DNA of 64,000 nucleotides from Chrysaora quinquecirrha (lineage: Eukaryota; Cnidaria; Scyphozoa; Semaeostomeae; Pelagiidae): positions 2,559,846-2,623,845 of the forward strand of contig JACTAT010000004.1 in NCBI GenBank assembly GCA_014526335.1, in the 5' to 3' direction. Below, in pieces: positions 57,201-64,000 of the stretch; position 1 is the first letter of the stretch, and every line of letters starts with the position of its first letter. A program made the position numbers and the translations under genes. Below the pieces are notes generated by a model, which did no database searches, had not been told where the DNA came from, and saw only the letters and a list, made by a program, of their open reading frames with translations.

Positions 57201-57226
57201 AGGCTCTTTTAATTTAGCGGAAGAAA
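54221..57226 (+). repeat. Satellite, about 127-bp unit with 161-bp variants
   Basis: Roughly 20 units of GTCCAATCATATCGTTCGAT, TCTTCCGCTCAACTATAGC, CCAGGCAGCGGAAAAACC and GTTATAGCTACTGACTGCGG. Some units carry a 33-34 bp extra piece repeating GTTATAGCTACTGACTGCGG. TTCCGCT and AGCGGAA within each unit can pair as a hairpin. Edge units are degenerate, so homogenisation seems strongest in the middle. Reading frames within it follow from the repeat. Confidence 0.97.
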
Positions 57227-57717
57227 CTGTAACGCTTTGTGTTCTCGCTTGTATAAGAAAAAGTATTTGTGCCAAGGAAAATAGAAGTATTTTCGACTGG
57301 ATACACAGTACAGGCAGTGCAGAGCGTTTCGCATCCAGATTTACATTCTCCAATTCTCGACTCCAGGTACTTTATTGATTTTATTTTGCTTCAAAAATGT
57401 TTCTTTTTTGTTTATTTTTCTTGCATATGCTTCACTTTATCCGTGAATGTATTCATTAATGACAATCACAACGCTAACACGTATTTTTTTATAAGAAACT
57501 CGTTATAAGAAACCCAGACTCTCGAATGGCGAGAAATTTTAGAAACGTTTCACCTCAGACAGCAGAAAATTCTCTTTTATTTCCCACGTTTCTTCTGCGA
57601 TAAAGAGCATAATGTGAATGTAAATTTTCTGTGACAAGCAGGCAAACTGGAAACCTGTATGCATTCAAATGGGTTTGGAACATCATTCAAATAGAATAAC
57701 TCGAGAATAACTCGGAA
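57227..57717. other. Intergenic, nothing firm
   Basis: Contains a GTATTTTTTTATAAGAAACT then GAAACCC piece near 57480-57515 that looks like a family A3 end. Confidence 0.4.
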
Positions 57718-58127
57718 TACACGTTTTTTTTTAAATAAGAAACCTAGCTCGGGGCCTAGTTCTAAAAGTTTCTTAATTTTTGGTCCAATTTAAGTTCTAA
57801 AAGTTTCTTAACAGTTTCTTAATGAATTGAAATTAATTGCAGTGAAAACGACAAAAAACCTTCTGCGAGATACATGGACACCAGTATTGCTTACAGATGC
57901 AAGAAATCGCACAGAATTAGCCACGTTGCTGCGAGAACGAGAAGTCGCACAGAAATGCTTGAGAACTAATTACTGGCTTCGAAAATGGGAATCAGTATGT
58001 TGGAAAACGGACGCAAAAATCTCTACAGTTTCTTAACTTCTTCCTCCTAGTTCTAAAAGTTTTTTAACTTTTTGGGTGTTTAGTTCTAGGCTTCTTATAA
58101 ACCGGTTTCTTATGAAAAAAACGTTTA
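57718..58127. mobile_element. MITE, word GTTTCTTA (family A3, copy 1)
   Basis: TACACGTTTTTTTTTAAATAAG to CCGGTTTCTTATGAAAAAAA then CGTTTA. Eight word positions in the same layout as families A1 and A2. It lies about 200 bp upstream of the peptide gene start. Confidence 0.85.
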
Positions 58128-58336
58128 ACTATGTTGCCAACATGGATATTCAAGAAACTCGTAAGAAACTTTCAGTACTCGAAATCTGAACATTTTAAGA
58201 AACTTTCAGCACTGGATTAATTTTTTAGTTTCTCATAAAAAGAAATACATGAAATGCAGTGTTTTAATTTGATGTTGAATGATCAATGACTATTGTAAAT
58301 TTGATTTTGCAGGGTTAAAGTAAAGAAATCTTCAAA

Positions 58337-60995
58337 ATGAAGACAATTTGGTTTTTTACTCTTGTTCTTGGATTTGCATTAGCATTTTGCTGTAAGTTGG
58401 ATCTTCATTTCATTGTTGCTACGACAAATAAGTCATGACACATCACAGTACAAAGACATGTTCTGTTTGAGGCCCCCCAAGGGGGTCCAAAATCACGCAA
58501 TCAAGCGCAGTTTTTTGACGATTCACGCAATCACGCACGATAAAACTTCATTTTCACGTGCATACAACTTCAGGCGTTGCTCCCCGAAATTTTTAGCAGG
58601 ATCGATAACCAGGATGTTTAACTTCATATTTCTAAAGGATTGGCTTTGAAAAATCCTTTCCGTAACAGGGAACACATAAAAATTAAGATTTTAGGGGACT
58701 TAATTAATTCATCATATGAGAAAATGACAGAAATATAGTTAGCTGACAGTGCTTGATGGATAAGAGGGCATTCCTGCATTCAAACAACCTCTCAATTATT
58801 TCGCCAATACTGTAAATCACGAAATCACGAGCCGTACCAAAGCATTTAACGCGACACGCAGGAGTGTAGATTCACGCGTTCACGCGCAAAAATTTCTCGT
58901 TTCACAAAATCACGCATGAAAAATGCTCCAATAACGCATGTACGGCAGGCTAAAATTCGACCCGGTACGGTGCAAACGCAACCTGGTACATGGTACATTT
59001 GAAAAATCAAAGCCAAAACATGCACATGCGTGAAAACAGGTGCACCAGTACCTTGTCTCACAAATGCTGACAGGTACGCCGGTACTTTGATTATTAAGCT
59101 TCCCCCCCTCCGTAGGTAAAGAGCGGGAGGCAAAAAATGGATGAAATGAAACGCTGAAGGATTAGACCCCATTAGACTGAATTATTCATACACACTTTTT
59201 TTTTATAAGAATACAGTCTATAAGAATATTCAGGCTCAAAATTGCCAAAGAACAATGGAAATTTAAAAATAACAATGGAAAAGTTCGAGCCTCGGCAAAA
59301 GTTAGGATATTCTTAAAAAAAGTGTGTAATAAACAAAACCTAAAATTCCAAATTCAGATGCTGACGATGAAGAAGATGTGGATGTGATGAATTTTGCTGA
59401 CCCTGGGGAGGATGCTGCGGAGGAAGCCACAGAACGTCAAGGTTTGTTTGTTTGTTTGTTTGTTGGTTTGTTTACTTAATCAAAAGTACCTTGTTTGGTT
59501 CTTCAAGGAATTTGCGGGAATTTTATTTACTCGAATTTTTCGCAGATTGGAGTAAGACCCAGGCGATAGTGACCACATTTTTGGGAGAAGTTTATCATGA
59601 CACTACTAAAATTTTTTGATGCAAAAGTTTGTGTGAATCAATACACAAGACCCTAACTTCGCTCACATTGAATTGAATTGATGTTGTTGTTCTCTTCAAT
59701 CAGTTTGAGCGTCCATTTTGCTTTCAAAATGCAGACATGATTTCAAAGCATACTTCGAAATTCTGACCAATTTAGTTAGTTCAATAAGATTTTATTAGTA
59801 TTATTATTAATAATTGTAGAATCTATTATGATTTTTAAGCCGGCAGCCTATCCATATAAACAGCCCTACAACATTTATTGCGCGGGGGGCACTTGGTCAA
59901 ATTTTGCAAGGAACTTGCCCCCCCCAAACATCAAATACATACCCGATCTTATACCAATTTTCCGTTCATGAAAATCGTGAAAATTAAGACCATTCCGGGC
60001 GGCACGTCCCCAGTACCCCAAATTATACATATACATAATTATACATAATGCACCCCCAGGCCTTCATTGTTATTAAATAGACTTGGATGTCATTTGATGA
60101 TTCAACTGATGCGAAAAGTTAAGGTGGTAGCTATCGTTTAGCCTAGGGTTTTTTGGGAAATAAGAAAATTAAAGATAGCCCATTCCCCCTAAGAATTTCT
60201 GATCCATATCTGTCTTTGTAGAAGATATGAGTACTTTATCTTGAGTATTTCTTATGGTTGTAAAGAGTAAACAATGGATTAAAACGGTTCAGAAGTTGTG
60301 GCTATGTAAGGAAGGGGGCTTTGGGGGCTACACTTTTTTTCAATAAGCAACTTAACTTTGGTCCAGCCCTCAAGAGTTGCTTGACATATCTAGGATTTCA
60401 GCCGTCACAGAATGCCTGATACCCCCTAAAACCTCTTATTTTAGCTCTTTTCTGGCTTCTCAATGTAACTGACAAGTTTGCAAGGATGTACAGTATAAAG
60501 AAAGCTATTTCACCAGAAATTTTAGCACAATCTCAGCCCTGGTTGCTTATTGAACAGTTGCTTATTAAAAAAAAGTGTATCAAATCTCGAAAACCCGGAC
60601 AGTAAGGCCCCGTCTACACGGATACGTTTTTAAATGAAAACGCAATGATTTCTTTGCGTTTTCACCTCCGGCCTACACGACACCGGTAAAACTGCGACTG
60701 AAAACGCAACATTTGAAAATGGTGCAGCAAAAACAATAACTTTTTTTGTGAAAAAACCCGTGTAGGCGTAAAACTTTTTATATGTTTTCACTGGACTGAA
60801 AACGCAACTTTTTGAAAACGTTTCCGTGTAGATGGGGTATAGGTTACAACGTGGTGTTGTTCCTGCAGTCTTTGTAAAGATAACCTTTCTTTCTTGACAG
60901 ATCCTTACGGATGCCATAGCAACAGCGCGTGTGTTCTTTGTCGCCGTCGGTGTATAAGCTGGAGTTCTGGCTGGGGGCGTAGAAGGCGATGGTAA
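58337..60995 (+). CDS. Secreted cysteine-rich cationic peptide precursor, copy 2 (complete, three exons)
   Basis: Exons 58337-58391, 59358-59441 and 60901-60995 join in phase 1 to 77 codons plus TAA. Exon 1 is a signal peptide, MKTIWFFTLVLGFALAFC, donor T/GTAAGT. Exon 2 is a 28-residue pro-region with 12 acidic residues and one arginine, ending TERQ. Exon 3 encodes DPYGCHSNSACVLCRRRC and then SGWGRRRRW. Acceptors are TTCAG and TTGACAG. Cysteine spacing is C-x5-C-x2-C-x3-C, as in copy 1. The exon per module (signal, pro, mature) and the charge split fit an antimicrobial or neuropeptide-like precursor; W-G-RRRR could be an amidation and cleavage site. A TTTTGCAG at 58305-58312 suggests a spliced 5' UTR. 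I do not recognise the family. Confidence 0.82.
58470..58930. repeat. TCACGCAATCACGC dispersed repeat in intron 1 of the peptide gene
   Basis: 58470-58680 matches 8078-8280. ATCACG/TCACGC words continue to GCGTTCACGCGCAAAAATTT near 58890. Confidence 0.7.
59189..59328. mobile_element. 140-bp MITE, word ATTCTTA (family A4, copy 2)
   Basis: TACACACTTTTTTTTTATAAG to GGATATTCTTAAAAAAAGTG then TGTA. Nearly the same as 19905-20048. It ends about 30 bp before peptide exon 2. Confidence 0.87.
59442..60328. other. Intron 2 of the peptide gene
   Basis: A short TTTG run follows the donor. 59655-59720 is the TTGAATTGA dispersed segment. Otherwise unrecognised. Confidence 0.4.
60329..60579. mobile_element. 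MITE, word GTTGCTTA (family A5-like)
   Basis: TACACTTTTTTTCAATAAGCAAC to CAGTTGCTTATTAAAAAAAAG then TGTA. Confidence 0.8.
60605..60838. mobile_element. GTCTACACGG inverted-terminus element, word AAAACGCAA
   Basis: GGCCCCGTCTACACGGATACG at the left and CGTTTCCGTGTAGATGGGG at the right. GAAAACGCAA recurs. It ends about 60 bp before peptide exon 3. Confidence 0.8.
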
Positions 60996-61402
60996 AGACC
61001 TGTAGAGAAGTCAAGCAAGAAGTCAAATTTTCTGTTTTTCAGGCTTTTCATTTTATTTTTGCTTATGATCTTCTAACAGCTGCCCAGGTTACGCTGATAA
61101 ATTTGTTTTGATTGTCTCTTTCTGCTGCCCTTCCCCCAACCTCGTCCTCAGGGTGAATTAGCCTCTACGTGAAACTCCGCTGTCCATATTCGACCCTGGT
61201 ATCGGCCAAGTCTATTCGCAATTTGATTGGCTGTTCGAACAATAGACCGTTATCAGACCAACCTCTTAGACTGATTACCTGAGTCCCAGTTATCGCTCAT
61301 GAGACCGAGGCTAGCACTAAAAGGAGATCGCTCAAACTGGTAGTTTGAGCGTCCATCAATTCAATTCAATAGCGAAACTTCGACTCAGGTAATCAGTCTA
61401 CC
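60996..61402. other. Downstream of the peptide gene, dispersed repeat
   Basis: 61145-61235 is the inverted match to 40420-40520; 61250-61400 contains AGACTGATTACCTGAGTC and, inverted, GACTCAGGTAATCAGTCT, a fold-back of about 140 bp. Confidence 0.55.
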
Positions 61403-61411
61403 AACCTCTAA

Positions 61412-62042
61412 CAAGGAGGATTGGAAAAGCCCCCCGCGATGATTTTGAGTGCCTCTATTTACAGCTTTGCAGATAGCGGAGAATTTTTGGCTCGTTTGAT
61501 TACTGGCTTTGAAGATTGCAGTTGAAAAGACAAAGTTTTTTGATAAAATTACGTTTACTGAAGTGAATATGTTAAAATGGAAATTTAACATGGGTTTATC
61601 ACAAATTTCGTTTATTAACAGCAGTTTACAATATTTTATTGGCTGTTTTCATTTGCCTTCACTTTGGGCCTAAGTCATGAAGGTTGAAAAATATTTGTCA
61701 AAATTTGCTACTCATTATCGAATGGGCGGAAAGAGGACTTTACAACTTTTTGTACAAATAACACTTAAAAAGGCTTTAGCTGCCAGAAAAATGTTTAAGT
61801 CCCACTAAGTCCCATCATCTTGAACCTTTTTTAACCTCTTTTAACCAGGCACTCTCCGAGAAAAAATTTCATCCCGCCACTGCGGCGCCTCGTCTTTCTA
61901 TTTGTAAAAGTTTGAAGAATGCTGCTGTTCCTTGATATTTTATTCTTTATCAAAGAAATTTTCTTCTCTCACAAATTCAGAAAATTTGAAGGCTTTGTCA
62001 ATTACGCTATGCATTATGGGATACTATTCCAATCCTCCTTGA
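61412..62042. mobile_element. 631-bp non-autonomous DNA transposon with 9-bp target duplication
   Basis: Perfect 15-bp inverted ends CAAGGAGGATTGGAA (61412-61426 and complement at 62028-62042). AACCTCTAA flanks both sides as a perfect 9-bp direct repeat (61403-61411 and 62043-62051). 9-bp duplications are usual for Mutator-like elements; the superfamily is inferred from that alone. No transposase frame. Confidence 0.85.
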
Positions 62043-62051
62043 ACCTCTAAT

Positions 62052-64000
62052 TGAAAAATCCTTACTTGTTAGGAAAGAGTTTGAATACGAAGTTGCAGGG
62101 CATTTTTTAAGAAATGTTCACTACTGGGGAAAATTTGGAAAAAGGGCCTAAAAGCGTAATAACCAAAAGTAGCTAAAATACATCATTTTAAAGATTTTCA
62201 CAGTTGCTCGAAATGAGAAATGGCAAAGGGGTGCAATTCCACAGAATTTTTCGGGAGATGATTGTCAAGAGGGATTGAAGCTGTGCAGAAAGAAGGCTGT
62301 AGAGCGTCTAAGCATCTAGAGGGGTCCGGGGGCATGCTTTCCCGAAACATTTTGAAAAATTTGGTAGCTAGAGTCGCTCTGGTGATCATATCAGGAAACT
62401 TTTGTTCAATTTGCGCAGCCAAGTTTTTTAAACGGAAAAGGCAGAAGATAATTTTTGCCGAAAGGATTGGGTTGCAATCGGCCGAAAGTTGCCACATCTG
62501 AGGGCCCTGGGAAAAATCGTAAAATACGTCTCGAAAACTGCTTACAATTACAGCTTTTCTTTTTGCACCAGTTATTCAAATTTTCCGAAGGCTCGCGAGG
62601 TATCCGAGGATCCGTAAAAGGTAACCCAAAAACAATACTTAAAAAGCTCGTAAGGATAGCGTGGATGGTTCGGGATACTGCCAATGCATGTTGTAGCTAA
62701 TTAACGACAGCCATTTTCATTTAAACCTACCAGTTGATATTAAAGTGGGTAAGTGGGAATCGACAAGGGCCTAGACTACTGGGGGAAATTGTATGATTTT
62801 GGCGCTCACTTCTGGGGAAGGCATTGGGCCTACTGGGGAACGTTCCCCAGTAGTAACACTGTTAAAAAATGCCCTGCGAAGTTGCCCGCGATGCTGCTGA
62901 TAATAATTGTGTTATGAATTTGCAATATGGAGAATTTTGATGCCCTTGGCGTGCACTGCACACCGGTGATCCGATTGTCGTTGCCCCTAGTCAAGCCCTG
63001 TCTAATAAGGAATACCATATGCTGAGAGAAACTGCTATCAAAGTGAGTTTTCTTTTGTATAAAGCATTAGGATTGTGTGTTTCATGTATCAGGTCTTCCT
63101 TGTGCCTAGCTCTCTTTTAAACCTTGCAAGAAAAATTCTCGCGTGATGCCAATCCCAGGGGGGTACTCATTAACTTTCAATACGGGGGGTCCATGCCACT
63201 ATTTCCTTGCAGACCCCCAAATATTGAGTTTAATGTTTTGGAGACCCCAAATATTGCTATCTATTTTTGGACACCTAAAATGTATTCTCGGGTTTAGCCA
63301 TCAGTTTCATGACAATTTACAATTTATAAGCTAAGAGAATATAATTCAAAGAGAATACACCAAGAAATGCTTCTGTAATTCGGTTTCCAATAATTTGGCT
63401 GAAAACACACACAACACACGTTGTTGCTGCTTCAAGGGGGAACCAACCCCATCCTCACGACAGGCAAACTCCAGTTAGGTCTTTCACAAGCACTTAATGA
63501 GCGCCGCAGACAACACACAGTAAAACACTTGGATATAATTTTCACAAACTCAACTGTTAAGTATCTTATATACTAAAGCGGGAGTAGTCATGGAGACCGA
63601 TTTTGTGGGAGACCAACCTCCTAGGGTTTTCAAGATCCAGTGCTCGCTCTTGCACCTTCCCCTGCCGCCCGTGGGGTAGTTTTGCTATGGCACCTTGATT
63701 TTCCCGTTTCTCCTATCGTTTCTGGGGTAATTGGGGCTAACCCTTCTTTGATCTGGGCAGTCTGGTGCCACCGAAAACAAAAGAACGAGGTGTTCGCCGC
63801 GGGATTAATCCCTTTTTATTGACACCTCGACCCTTGGATTAGCGTGGCGTGTTTCTCCAACTGTTTCGAAACAAGAAGGTCAGGGGATCGATTCCCCTCC
63901 AGAGAGTATGGTTGCTTTTTATTTATTTTTATTTCTTTGATTTTATTGACAAAAAATTCTGTACAAAGGAAAGGCAAGTCAAGAAGACTAAAATCGTTTG
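62052..64000. other. Right end of window, unassigned
   Basis: No recognisable exon. 62198-62497 (minus) is a 99-codon frame without a known domain. 63150-63290 (GGGGGTACTCATTAAC, GACCCCCAAATATTG) looks repeat-derived. 63885-63900 holds a T-arm-like GGGGATCGATTCCCC but no tRNA could be folded around it. Confidence 0.35.

Noticed and set aside
54221..57226. A CRISPR array
   Set aside because: Units are long, contiguous and near identical with no unique spacers, in a eukaryotic genome.
62198..62497. 99-codon minus-strand frame as a gene
   Set aside because: No domain, no splice context, and an overlapping frame of similar length on the other strand.
63840..63910. A tRNA around GGGGATCGATTCCCC
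   Set aside because: The T-arm-like hairpin is clear but no acceptor or anticodon stem fits.

Overview
This is animal nuclear DNA: spliceosomal introns, a metazoan signalling scaffold gene, secreted fibrinogen-domain (FReD) proteins, non-LTR retrotransposons, tRNA-derived SINEs and very many short inverted-repeat elements. Gene style and repeat content suggest a marine invertebrate, perhaps a cnidarian. That placement is inference.

The left two thirds (about 3.3 to 43.0 kb) are one gene on the minus strand, an ortholog of the ARF GTPase-activating protein GIT1/GIT2. I could join 18 exons in phase (1,614 coding nt, 538 codons), running ArfGAP zinc finger, ankyrin repeats, Spa2-homology region and start of the coiled coil. 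The paxillin-binding C-terminus lies beyond the left edge. Its introns hold other genes: a two-exon secreted FReD gene (32432-34325, minus) and a tandem array of eleven tRNA-Arg(CCU) units (37464-39372, plus; four perfect). A second FReD copy (875-3236, plus) lies in the next intron and its first exon is broken.

The right third (43 to 64 kb) holds two decayed non-LTR retrotransposons (43.4-46.4 kb and 50.3-54.2 kb, both minus), a satellite of about 127-bp units (54.3-57.2 kb), and two paralogous plus-strand genes for a small secreted cysteine-rich peptide: signal peptide, acidic pro-region, then an arginine-rich domain with cysteine spacing C-x5-C-x2-C-x3-C and a WGRRRRW C-terminus. One copy is complete (58337-60995); exons 2 and 3 of the other are at 48477-49493. 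I do not recognise this family.

Most of the remaining DNA is short non-autonomous elements. Many consist of one short word repeated in both orientations between TA-flanked inverted termini. Three families with the same layout carry the word GTTGCTTA, GTTCCTTA or GTTTCTTA at the same eight places, so the word has changed in step across each element. The peptide genes and these word-swapping elements are the two observations most worth following up.
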